The translations under genes and the position numbers were made by a program. DNA of 39,998 nucleotides from Acidimicrobiales bacterium (GTDB lineage Bacteria > Actinomycetota > Acidimicrobiia > Acidimicrobiales > DASWMK01), in contig DASWMK010000262.1 of assembly GCA_036399815.1 (NCBI GenBank), positions 1 through 39,998 on the forward strand, given 5' to 3'. A model generated the notes under the pieces. The model did no database searches and was not told the origin of the DNA. It saw nothing but the letters and a program-made list of their open reading frames with translations. How positions within the stretch are numbered: position 1 is the first letter of the stretch; each line of letters starts with the position of its first letter. Positions 1 to 10,059 of the stretch are shown piece after piece.

Positions 1-37
1 CGCCCGAGCGGCGTCAGCCGAGCGTTACCGTGCATCG

Positions 38-89
38 AGCCCCCTGGGTTCGTGTGTTGCCTGGCAGCTCCACACTCACCCCGGGGGCT
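38..89. repeat. Long-loop inverted repeat in the pyrimidine-operon leader region
   Basis: The bases at 38-49 pair with those at 78-89: seven pairs, one mismatch, then four pairs, around a 28-nt loop. It lies about 140 nt before the first gene of the operon. It could be a transcript structure, the tail of an upstream terminator, or chance in GC-rich DNA. There is no recognisable coding sequence in 1-229. Confidence 0.3.
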
Positions 90-152
90 CACTCACACGC
101 GGACCCCGTCAACAACCTCCGTGGTCACTACAGCTAGTCCCCCCAGGACCGT

Positions 153-183
153 CCGGCCCCCCGGGGAACCCCCCGGGGGCCGG
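153..183. repeat. Strong GC hairpin 46 nt upstream of the pyrimidine operon
   Basis: Nine bases at 153-161 pair perfectly with 175-183. After one bulged C at 162, four G at 163-166 pair with C at 171-174, closing an AACC loop. There is no T-tract after it, so it is not a classical intrinsic terminator. It could be a terminator of an upstream gene or part of the operon's 5' leader. A ribosome-binding GGGGAGG lies between it and the ATG at 230. Confidence 0.45.
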
Positions 184-229
184 GCGGTACCATCGCGGCG
201 CCGACGAGTGCGCATCGGGGAGGCCGAGG

Positions 230-1066
230 ATGACCACGATCAGGGCCGCGCTGGTCCAGACGAACTGGACCGGCGACAAGGAGACGATGATCAAGGCCCA
301 CGAGGAGTACGCCAGGGACGCCGCCGCCCAGGGCGCGAGGGTGATCTGCTTCCAGGAGCTGTTCTACGGCCCGTACTTCTGCCAGGTGCAGGACGCCGAG
401 TGGTACAGCTACGCCGAGAGCGTGCCCGGCCCGACGGTCGAGCGGTTCTCCGCCCTGGCCGCCGAGCTCGGCATGGTGATGGTCCTCCCGGTGTACGAGG
501 AGGAGCAGCCGGGGGTCATGTACAACACGGCGGCCGTCGTCGACGCCGACGGCACCTACCTCGGCAAGTACCGCAAGACCCACCTGCCCCAGGTGAAGGG
601 CTTCTGGGAGAAGTTCTACTTCCGCCCCGGCAACCTCGGGTACCCGGTGTTCCAGACGGCCGTCGGGCCGGTCGGCGTCTACATCTGCTACGACCGCCAC
701 TTCCCCGAGGGCTGGCGGGCCCTCGGTCTGAACGGCGCCCAGATCGTGTTCAACCCGTCGGCCACCCACCGCGGCCTGTCCTCGTACCTGTGGCAGCTCG
801 AGCAGCCGGCGTCGGCCGTCGCCAACGAGTACTTCATCGGGGCCATCAACCGGGTCGGCATCGAGGACCTGGGCGAGAACGACTTCTACGGCACCAGCTA
901 CTTCGTCGACCCCGAGGGCAAGTTCGTCGGCGAGGTGGGCGATGCCCACGAGGCCGAGCTCATCGTCCGCGACCTCGACTTCGACCTGCTGGCCGAGGTC
1001 CGGCGGCGCTGGCAGTTCTACCGGGACCGTCGTCCGGACGCCTACGACGGCCTGGTCGCGCCTTGA
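230..1066 (+). CDS. Beta-ureidopropionase / N-carbamoyl amidohydrolase (nitrilase superfamily)
   Basis: A 278-residue carbon-nitrogen hydrolase. It likely hydrolyses N-carbamoyl-beta-alanine (or N-carbamoyl-beta-aminoisobutyrate) to the beta-amino acid, CO2 and ammonia, the third step of reductive pyrimidine breakdown in the cytosol. The nitrilase triad is visible as Glu43 in FQELF, Lys116 in YRKTHLP and Cys153 in YICYDRHFPEGWR. The C-terminal part carries the NPSATHRG and ANRVG-like segments typical of carbamoyl amidohydrolases. The length fits the single-domain bacterial enzymes. The ATG at 230 follows a GGGGAGG ribosome site. The stop overlaps the next gene's TTG start by 3 nt, showing translational coupling. 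Neighbours (dihydropyrimidinase, aminotransferase, semialdehyde dehydrogenase) supply the flanking steps and support this substrate over other nitrilase roles. A D-carbamoylase role in hydantoin metabolism is the main alternative. Confidence 0.85.
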   Translation: MTTIRAALVQTNWTGDKETMIKAHEEYARDAAAQGARVICFQELFYGPYFCQVQDAEWYSYAESVPGPTVERFSALAAELGMVMVLPVYEEEQPGVMYNTAAVVDADGTYLGKYRKTHLPQVKGFWEKFYFRPGNLGYPVFQTAVGPVGVYICYDRHFPEGWRALGLNGAQIVFNPSATHRGLSSYLWQLEQPASAVANEYFIGAINRVGIEDLGENDFYGTSYFVDPEGKFVGEVGDAHEAELIVRDLDFDLLAEVRRRWQFYRDRRPDAYDGLVAP

Positions 1067-2373
1067 GCGGCGACCTGCTCCGGCGCCACCGCGCCGTCAC
1101 GCCGAGCTGGCTGGCGCTCTACTACGAGCAGCCGATCGAGCTGGTCCGGGGCGAGGGCCGCCACGTCTGGGACGCCGACGGGCAGCGCTACCTGGACTTC
1201 TTCGCCGGCATCCTCACGACCAGCGTCGGCCACGCCGTGCCCGAGGTGGTCGAGGCCATCCGGGAGCAGGCCGGCCGCCTGCTCCACACCTCGACCCTGT
1301 ACCTCAGCACGCCGCTCGTGGAGCTGGCCGAGCGCCTGTCCGAGCTGTCGGGCATCCCCGGCGCCAAGGTGTTCTTCACGGCGTCGGGCACCGAGGCGAA
1401 CGAGGCCGCCCTGCTCGCCGCCACCTGCTTCCGCCGCAGCAACCAGGTCATCGCCCTGCGCAACAGCTACCACGGCCGCTCGTTCGGCACGGTGGCCATC
1501 ACCGCCAACCGGTCGTGGTCGCCGACCAGCCTCTCGGGGCTCCAGGTGTCCTTCGTCCACGGCGGCTACCGCCTGCGCAGCCCGTTCCGCCACCTCGACG
1601 ACGAGGGCTACGTGGCGGCCTGCGTGCAGGATCTCCGCGACGTCATCGACATGTGCACGAGCGGCGACGTGGCCTGCATGATCGCCGAGCCCATCCAGGG
1701 GGTCGGCGGGTTCGCCACCCCGCCGGACGGGCTGTTCGGGGCGCTCCAGGAGGTGCTCGCCGAGCACGGCATCCTGTTCGTCACCGACGAGGTGCAGACC
1801 GGCTTCGGCCGCACCGGCGACCACTTCTGGGGCTACCAGGCCCACGGCGTGGCACCCGACCTCATGACGATGGCCAAGGGCATCGGGAACGGCACCGCGC
1901 TCGGCGCCGTGGCCGGCCGGGCCGAGGTGCTCGACAGCATCCCGTCGAACAGCATCTCGACCTTCGGCGGCAACCCGCTCGCCTGCGCCACCGCGCTGGC
2001 CACCCTCGACGTGCTGCTGTCGAGGGACCTCCAGGGCAACGCGCAGAAGCAGGGCCACACCCTCGCCGACGCGCTGCACCGCATCGCCGAGCGCCACCCG
2101 TTCGTGGCCGACGTGCGGGGCCGGGGCCTGATGCAGGCCGTCGAGACCTGCGTGCCGGGCACGGGCGACCGGCTGGGCGGGCCGGAGCCGTGGCCGGCGG
2201 CGGCCGCCGCCTTCATGGAGGAGACCAGGAAGCGGGGGCTGCTCGTCGGCAAGGGCGGGCTCTACGGGAACGTGCTGCGCATCGCGCCGCCGCTCAGCGT
2301 CACCGACGACGAGATGGCCGAGGCGACGGCGATCCTCGCCGACGCCGCGGACGCGGTCGCGGCCGGGCTCTGA
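1063..2373 (+). CDS. Class III PLP aminotransferase, probably beta-alanine / 3-aminoisobutyrate transaminase
   Basis: A 436-residue fold-type I PLP enzyme. It likely transfers the amino group of beta-alanine (from uracil) or 3-aminoisobutyrate (from thymine) to a 2-oxo acid, giving malonate or methylmalonate semialdehyde. The N-terminus has DADGQRYLDFFAGI, typical of AGXT2-like transaminases. The phosphate-binding SGTEANEAA segment, the TDEVQTGFGRTG cofactor-binding Asp segment and the PLP lysine Lys272 in MTMAKGIGNG are all present. The in-frame TTG at 1063 is chosen because it overlaps the upstream stop (TTGA) and the protein then begins just before the conserved domain. The frame stays open upstream to position 52, but that part is out of frame with the nitrilase and is a shadow. 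Substrate assignment rests on operon context; 4-aminobutyrate or alanine-glyoxylate activity cannot be excluded. Confidence 0.83.
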   Translation: MSGDLLRRHRAVTPSWLALYYEQPIELVRGEGRHVWDADGQRYLDFFAGILTTSVGHAVPEVVEAIREQAGRLLHTSTLYLSTPLVELAERLSELSGIPGAKVFFTASGTEANEAALLAATCFRRSNQVIALRNSYHGRSFGTVAITANRSWSPTSLSGLQVSFVHGGYRLRSPFRHLDDEGYVAACVQDLRDVIDMCTSGDVACMIAEPIQGVGGFATPPDGLFGALQEVLAEHGILFVTDEVQTGFGRTGDHFWGYQAHGVAPDLMTMAKGIGNGTALGAVAGRAEVLDSIPSNSISTFGGNPLACATALATLDVLLSRDLQGNAQKQGHTLADALHRIAERHPFVADVRGRGLMQAVETCVPGTGDRLGGPEPWPAAAAAFMEETRKRGLLVGKGGLYGNVLRIAPPLSVTDDEMAEATAILADAADAVAAGL

Positions 2374-2401
2374 TCCGCACGACGGGGGAGGGAACAACCG
2401 A

Positions 2402-5304
<2,903 letters not shown>

Positions 5305-5306
5305 CG

Positions 5307-6326
5307 GTGGACTTCGGGATCGTCCTCCAGACCAACCCCCCGGCGTGGCGGGTGGTGGACCTCACCCGCCAGGCCGAGAACCTCGGCTTCACCCACGCCT
5401 GGACCTTCGACTCCCACCTCCTGTGGGAGGAGCCGTTCGTCGTCTACAGCCAGATGCTGGCGGCCACCCACCGCATCGTCGTCGGCCCCATGGTGACGAA
5501 CCCGGCGACGAGGGACTGGACGGTCACCGCCTCGCTGTTCGCCACGCTCAACGAGATGTTCGGCAACCGGACGATCTGCGGGATCGGCCGGGGCGACTCG
5601 GCCGTGCGGGTCACGAACGGCAAGCCGACCACGCTCGACACCCTGCGCCGGTCGATCGCCGTCATCCGCGGCCTGGCCAACGGCGAGGAGGTCGAGCACC
5701 GGGGGAGCCGGCTGCGGTTCCCGTGGAACCCGGACAGCCGCCTCGACGTCTGGGTGGCGGCCTACGGGCCCAAGGCGCTGGCCCTCGCCGGCGAGGTGGG
5801 CGACGGGTTCATCCTCCAGCTGGCCGACCCCGACATCGCGGCGTGGAGCATCGCCGCCGTGCGCCGGGCCGCCGAGGAGGCCGGCCGCGACCCCGGCTCG
5901 ATCCGGTTCTGCGTCGCCGCGCCGGCCTACGTGGGCGACGACCTCGCCCACCAGCGGGACCAGTGCCGGTGGTTCGGCGGCATGGTCGGCAACCACGTGG
6001 CCGACATCGTCACCCGCTACGGAGCCGACGGCGGGCAGGTGCCGGCCGCCCTCACCAGCTACATCGAGGGCCGGAAGGGCTACGACTACAACGAGCACGG
6101 GCGGGCCGGGAACACCCACGCCGACTTCGTGCCCGACGACGTGATCGACCGCTTCTGCGTGCTGGGCCCGGTCGACCACCACGTCGAGCGGATGTGCGAG
6201 CTGAAGGACCTCGGGGTCGACCAGTTCGCCATCTACCTCCAGCACGACGCCAAGGAGGCCACGCTCCAGGCGTACGGCGAGTCCGTGATCCCGAGGCTCG
6301 CCGAGATCGTCGCCGCGAAGTCCTGA
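5307..6326 (+). CDS. LLM-class, probably F420-dependent oxidoreductase of the pyrimidine operon
   Basis: A 339-residue luciferase-like (TIM-barrel) protein. The opening VDFGIVLQTNPPA, the TRDWTVTASLFATLNE stretch, the GIGRGDSAVR segment and the WVAAYGPKALALAGEVGDG motif match LLM F420-dependent oxidoreductases (my recollection is the CPS_4043-like subfamily). It starts at the GTG 2 nt after the dehydrogenase stop, so it belongs to the pathway operon. The operon otherwise lacks the enzyme that reduces uracil or thymine. I infer that this protein could do that with F420H2, or could act on an alternative N-heterocycle. A RutA-type ring-opening monooxygenase is less likely, because the downstream Rut hydrolases are absent while dihydropyrimidinase is present. 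Family call is firm; substrate is inference. Confidence 0.78.
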   Translation: MDFGIVLQTNPPAWRVVDLTRQAENLGFTHAWTFDSHLLWEEPFVVYSQMLAATHRIVVGPMVTNPATRDWTVTASLFATLNEMFGNRTICGIGRGDSAVRVTNGKPTTLDTLRRSIAVIRGLANGEEVEHRGSRLRFPWNPDSRLDVWVAAYGPKALALAGEVGDGFILQLADPDIAAWSIAAVRRAAEEAGRDPGSIRFCVAAPAYVGDDLAHQRDQCRWFGGMVGNHVADIVTRYGADGGQVPAALTSYIEGRKGYDYNEHGRAGNTHADFVPDDVIDRFCVLGPVDHHVERMCELKDLGVDQFAIYLQHDAKEATLQAYGESVIPRLAEIVAAKS

Positions 6327-6328
6327 CC

Positions 6329-7273
6329 GTGGCCGCCACCACCTCCGCCGTGGAGGCGCCGGCCCCCGAGGAGCAGGTCGGCGCGGCGGCGCCGTCCCTG
6401 GCCGCCGGCGCCGGCGCCAAGGTGCTGCTCGTCGTCGGGGCGGTGGCCGCCGTCGGCCTGGTGTGGACGGGCTACAAGGCGATGGGCGAGGCCACCGGCG
6501 GCACGTGGCCGCTCACCAACGTCGACCTGCCGGTGCCGACCGACGACCGCACCCTGCCGCCGTTCGCCGACGTGCTGACCCGGTTCTTCGACCCCCAGCG
6601 GGCCGGCGACTCGACCCCGCTCTGGCGCTTCGTGCTCGACGCCGCCCTGTTCACGTTCCGGGAGGCGGCCGCCGGGTTCGTGGCCGGCCTGGTCATCGGC
6701 CTCGGCCTCGCCCTCGTCATGCTCCGGTCGGGCTGGCTCGAGCGGGGGCTGCTGCCCTACGTGATCGTCTCCCAGACCGTGCCGCTGATCGCCCTCGCCC
6801 CGCTCGTCGTGGCGTGGGGCAACCAGATCGACGTCGGCGTCGTCGAGTGGCAGCCGTGGATGTCGGTGTCGATCATCGCCACCTACCTCACGTTCTTCCC
6901 GGTCTCGGTGAACGCCCTGCGGGGGCTGAAGTCGCCCCAGCCCCACTCCGTGGAGCTGATGCGGAGCTACGCCGCGTCGTGGTGGCAGACGGTCGTCAAG
7001 CTGCGCTTCCCGGCCGCCGTGCCCTACCTGGTGCCGGCCCTGAAGGTGGCGGCCACGTCGGCCGTCGTCGGCGCCATCGTCGGGGAGATCTCGGCCGGGG
7101 TGCGGGGCGGCCTCGGCCGGCTGATCATCGACTACGCCCAGCAGTACCTCACCGACCCGGCCCGCCTGTACTGCGCGGTGATCGGCGCCGGGATCCTCGG
7201 CGTCGGCTTCGTCGCCCTCGTCGACCTGGCCGACCGGCTGCTCGCCCACCACCGCCCGAGGGAGGCCAGGTGA
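6329..7273 (+). CDS. ABC transporter permease (SsuC/ThiX type), first of two
   Basis: A 314-residue inner-membrane permease. It has an N-terminal membrane segment (about residues 29-52), a hydrophilic stretch, and then the binding-protein-dependent permease core. The core includes FREAAAGFVAGLVIGLGLAL and the cytoplasmic EAA-type loop near ELMRSYAASWWQTVVKLRFP, which docks on the ATPase. The GTG start at 6329 lies 2 nt after the LLM stop and the stop overlaps the ATPase start (GTGA). The core is longer than that of the second permease (8076-8876), and the two are clearly paralogous (both have an ELMRSYAA loop). They therefore probably form a heterodimer. Relatives transport taurine, hydroxymethylpyrimidine or riboflavin; operon context suggests a pyrimidine-related substrate. 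Confidence 0.85.
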   Translation: MAATTSAVEAPAPEEQVGAAAPSLAAGAGAKVLLVVGAVAAVGLVWTGYKAMGEATGGTWPLTNVDLPVPTDDRTLPPFADVLTRFFDPQRAGDSTPLWRFVLDAALFTFREAAAGFVAGLVIGLGLALVMLRSGWLERGLLPYVIVSQTVPLIALAPLVVAWGNQIDVGVVEWQPWMSVSIIATYLTFFPVSVNALRGLKSPQPHSVELMRSYAASWWQTVVKLRFPAAVPYLVPALKVAATSAVVGAIVGEISAGVRGGLGRLIIDYAQQYLTDPARLYCAVIGAGILGVGFVALVDLADRLLAHHRPREAR

Positions 7274-8079
7274 GCGGGGGGCCGGCGGTCGCCGTCAGCG
7301 GCGTCGACCAGGTGTTCAACCGGGGCCGGCGCAACGAGGTCGTCGCCCTGCGGGGCATCGACCTCGAGGTCGAGCCGGGCGGGTTCGTGTCGCTGATCGG
7401 CCCGTCGGGGTGCGGGAAGTCCACGCTCCTCCGCCTCGTCGCCGACCTCATCCAGCCGACCGCGGGCACGGTCACCGTCAACGGCAAGCCGGCCCGCCAG
7501 GCCCGCCTCGACCAGGACTACGGCATGGCCTTCCAGCAGGCCGGCCTGTTCGAGTGGCGGACGGTGGCGGCCAACGTCGAGCTGCCGCTGGAGCTGCGGG
7601 GCTGGGACCGGGCCAGGCGCCGGGAGCGGTCGAGGGAGCTGCTCGAGCTGGTGCGGCTGGGCGAGTTCGCCGGCCACCGGCCCTGGGAGCTGTCGGGCGG
7701 CATGCAGCAGCGGGTGGCCATCGCCAGGGCGCTCGCCGTCCGCCCGCCGATCCTCCTCATGGACGAGCCCTTCGGCGCCCTCGACGAGATGACGAGGGAG
7801 CACATGCAGGACGAGCTGGTCCGCATCTGCGCCGAGACCGGCACGACCGTCGTCTTCGTCACCCACTCGATCCCCGAAGCCGTGTTCCTGTCGGACCGGG
7901 TGGTCGTCATGTCGGCCCGCCCCGGCCGCATCACGGCCGTCGTCGAGGTCGGCCTCGACCGCCGCGACCAGGACACGAGGGAGGACCCGGCCTTCTACGC
8001 CGCCGTCACCGAGGTGCGGGAGGCGCTGCGGGGCCGCACCGGTCGGGTGGCCGACCCGACCGCGGTGGTGGAGCGATGA
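7270..8079 (+). CDS. ABC transporter ATP-binding protein (SsuB/TauB/ThiZ type)
   Basis: A 269-residue cytoplasmic ATPase that powers the importer. Walker A is GPSGCGKST (residues 44-52), the Q-loop is in AFQQAGLFEW, the ABC signature is LSGGMQQR (141-148), Walker B is ILLMDEP (161-167) followed by a D-loop GALD, and the switch His is in VTHSIPEAV. The PEAVFLSDRVVVMSARPGRI tail is characteristic of the nitrate/sulfonate/thiamin-precursor transporter group. The GTG at 7270 overlaps the preceding permease stop. The stop overlaps the ATG of the second permease (ATGA), so both permeases and the ATPase are translationally coupled. Confidence 0.93.
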   Translation: MSGGPAVAVSGVDQVFNRGRRNEVVALRGIDLEVEPGGFVSLIGPSGCGKSTLLRLVADLIQPTAGTVTVNGKPARQARLDQDYGMAFQQAGLFEWRTVAANVELPLELRGWDRARRRERSRELLELVRLGEFAGHRPWELSGGMQQRVAIARALAVRPPILLMDEPFGALDEMTREHMQDELVRICAETGTTVVFVTHSIPEAVFLSDRVVVMSARPGRITAVVEVGLDRRDQDTREDPAFYAAVTEVREALRGRTGRVADPTAVVER

Positions 8080-8876
8080 GCGTCGTCGCCCTGCCCCGTC
8101 CCCGCCGGCGCTGGAACCGGCCCGACCTCGTGCTGCCGCCCGTCGCCGTCGCCGTCGTCGGCCTCGGCGGCTGGGAGCTCGCCGTCGACGCCTTCGACAT
8201 CCAGCGCTTCCTCCTCCCGAAGCCGTCGGCCATCTGGTCGGCCCTCGTCGAGGAGCGGGACGTGATCTGGGAGGCGGCCAGGACGACCGGCTGGGTGGCG
8301 GTCAGCGGGCTGCTGGCCGGGGTGGTCGCCGCCGTCGTGTTCGCGCTGGCCTGCTCCCGCTTCCGCCCGCTGGCCCGGGCCGTCACCCCGCTCGCGTCGG
8401 CGCTGGCGGCGACCCCGATCGTCGCCCTCGCCCCCGTCTACTTCAAGTGGTTCGGCCAGGTGGGGCCGACGGCCAAGCAGGCCGTGGTCGTCTCGGTCGT
8501 GCTCTTCCCGGTGTTCGTGAACACCGCCCGCGGCCTGCTCGAGGTCCAGCCCGTGCACCTCGAGCTGATGCGGTCCTACGCGGCGGGGGAGTGGCGGGTG
8601 CTCCGCGAGGTGCGGGTGCCGAACGCGCTCCCGTTCTTCTTCACCGCGCTGAAGGTGGCCGCCTCGCTCAGCGTGATCGCGGCGATCGTGTCCGAGTACT
8701 TCGGCGGCGAGCAGGGGACCCTCGGCGGGATCATCACCCAGTCGGCCGGCCTCAGCCGGTACGACCGGGCCTGGGCCGCGGTGCTGGCGGCCTGCGCCCT
8801 GGGCCTCGCCCTCTACGCGGGGGTGACCCTGCTCGAGCGGCTCCTCGTCCACCGGCACACAGGGAGGCAGACATGA
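8076..8876 (+). CDS. ABC transporter permease (SsuC/ThiX type), second of two
   Basis: A 266-residue inner-membrane protein. It has a short basic N-terminus, then about six membrane segments and the EAA loop ELMRSYAAGEWRVLREVRVP that contacts the ATPase. The FLLPKPSAIWSAL motif shortly after the first membrane segment is typical of SsuC/ThiX permeases. The ATG at 8076 overlaps the ATPase stop, and its own stop overlaps the binding-protein ATG at 8873. It is paralogous to the first permease of this operon but lacks that protein's N-terminal extension. Most relatives use one permease as a homodimer, so the two-permease layout is notable. Confidence 0.88.
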   Translation: MSVVALPRPRRRWNRPDLVLPPVAVAVVGLGGWELAVDAFDIQRFLLPKPSAIWSALVEERDVIWEAARTTGWVAVSGLLAGVVAAVVFALACSRFRPLARAVTPLASALAATPIVALAPVYFKWFGQVGPTAKQAVVVSVVLFPVFVNTARGLLEVQPVHLELMRSYAAGEWRVLREVRVPNALPFFFTALKVAASLSVIAAIVSEYFGGEQGTLGGIITQSAGLSRYDRAWAAVLAACALGLALYAGVTLLERLLVHRHTGRQT

Positions 8877-10015
8877 GAAGGAACCGACGAGGATGGCGCG
8901 CGCTCGCCGTCGTGCTGGCGGTGGTGCTCGTCGCCGCCGGCTGCGGGGGCGACGACGACGACTCGGGCGGCAGCGACGAGCAGGGCTCGGCCGACAGCGG
9001 CGACCTCACCCCGGTGAAGCTCCAGCTCCAGTGGGTGGCCCAGGCCCAGTTCGCCGGGTACTACGCGGCGCTGGCCGAGGGCTACTACGAGGACGAGGGC
9101 CTCGACGTCGAGATCGTCGAGGGCGGCGTCGACATCGTCCCCCAGACCCAGCTGGCCACCGGCGCCGTCGACTTCGCCATCGCCTGGGTCCCGAAGGCGC
9201 TCGCCTCCCGGGAGGAGGGGGCCGAGATCACCGACATCGGCCAGGTGTTCCAGCGCTCGGGCACCCTCCAGGTGTCCTGGGCCGACGAGGGCATCGACGA
9301 GCCGGCCGACCTCGAGGGCAAGTCCGTCGGCAACTGGGGCTTCGGCAACGAGTTCGAGCTCTTCGCCGGGCTCCGCCAGGCCGGCCTCGACCCGCAGAGC
9401 GACGTCACCCTCGTCCAGCAGCAGTTCGACATGTCGGCCCTGCTGGCCCGGGAGATCGACGCCGCCCAGGCCATGACCTACAACGAGTACGCGCAGGTGC
9501 TCGAGACCGTGAACCCCGACACCGGCGAGCTGTACCAGCCCGAGGACCTGTCGGTCATCGACTGGAACGAGGTCGGCACGGCCATGCTCCAGGACGCCAT
9601 CTGGGCCGACACCGGGCGCCTTGACGACGACGACTACCGGGCCACCTCGGTCGCCTTCCTGCGGGCCTCGATGCGGGGCTGGGTCTTCTGTCGGGACAAC
9701 TTCGACGAGTGCGTCGACCACGTCCTCGACGCCGGCCCGACGCTCGGGCGCTCGCACCAGGCCTGGCAGCTGGCGGAGGTGAACAAGCTGATCTGGCCGT
9801 CGCCCGACGGCATCGGCGTGATGGACCAGGCGCTGTGGGACCAGACCGTCGACGTCGCCGTCGAGGAGGAGATCATCTCGGCCGAGCCCGACGAGGACGC
9901 GTTCACCGCCGACCTGGCCCAGGAGGCCGTCGACTCCCTCGAGGAGGACGGGGTGGACGTGGTCGGCGACGGCTACGAGGCGCCCGAGGTCCAGCTGAAC
10001 GAGGGGGGCGCCTGA
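8873..10015 (+). CDS. Substrate-binding lipoprotein of the SsuA/THI5-like family
   Basis: A 380-residue exported lipoprotein. A basic N-terminus and hydrophobic core end in the lipobox LVAAGC, with Cys24 as lipidation site, followed by an acidic Gly/Asp/Ser linker. The mature part has the NMT1/THI5-like opening KLQLQWVAQAQFAGYYAAL and YYEDEGLDVEI, typical of proteins that bind thiamin-pyrimidine precursors, riboflavin or other small heterocycles. An AGGGAGG ribosome site precedes the ATG at 8873. It captures the substrate outside the membrane for the two permeases and ATPase just upstream. A pyrimidine or pyrimidine-like ligand is inferred from the operon enzymes and the fold; HMP for thiamin synthesis is the main alternative, although no thi genes are present. 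Confidence 0.87.
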   Translation: MRRNRRGWRALAVVLAVVLVAAGCGGDDDDSGGSDEQGSADSGDLTPVKLQLQWVAQAQFAGYYAALAEGYYEDEGLDVEIVEGGVDIVPQTQLATGAVDFAIAWVPKALASREEGAEITDIGQVFQRSGTLQVSWADEGIDEPADLEGKSVGNWGFGNEFELFAGLRQAGLDPQSDVTLVQQQFDMSALLAREIDAAQAMTYNEYAQVLETVNPDTGELYQPEDLSVIDWNEVGTAMLQDAIWADTGRLDDDDYRATSVAFLRASMRGWVFCRDNFDECVDHVLDAGPTLGRSHQAWQLAEVNKLIWPSPDGIGVMDQALWDQTVDVAVEEEIISAEPDEDAFTADLAQEAVDSLEEDGVDVVGDGYEAPEVQLNEGGA

Positions 10016-10031
10016 CCGGCACCTGACCTAG

Positions 10032-10059
10032 GGTGCCCCCAGGAGAGAGGGGGGGCACC
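10032..10059 (+). promoter_or_regulatory. Hairpin with the ribosome-binding site in its loop, before the FG-GAP gene
   Basis: Bases 10032-10040 pair perfectly (9 bp) with 10051-10059. The 10-nt loop AGGAGAGAGG is the Shine-Dalgarno of the next gene. The ATG at 10060 follows the stem directly. It may present or restrict the ribosome site, or act as a terminator of the pyrimidine operon that ends at 10015; no T-tract follows. Confidence 0.5.

Noticed and set aside
52-1062. N-terminal extension of the aminotransferase frame
   Set aside because: It runs out of frame through the nitrilase gene and has no conserved content; the true start is near 1063.
5307-6326. RutA-type pyrimidine monooxygenase
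   Set aside because: Both are LLM proteins, but the downstream Rut hydrolases are absent and dihydropyrimidinase and ureidopropionase are present, so the Rut route does not fit.
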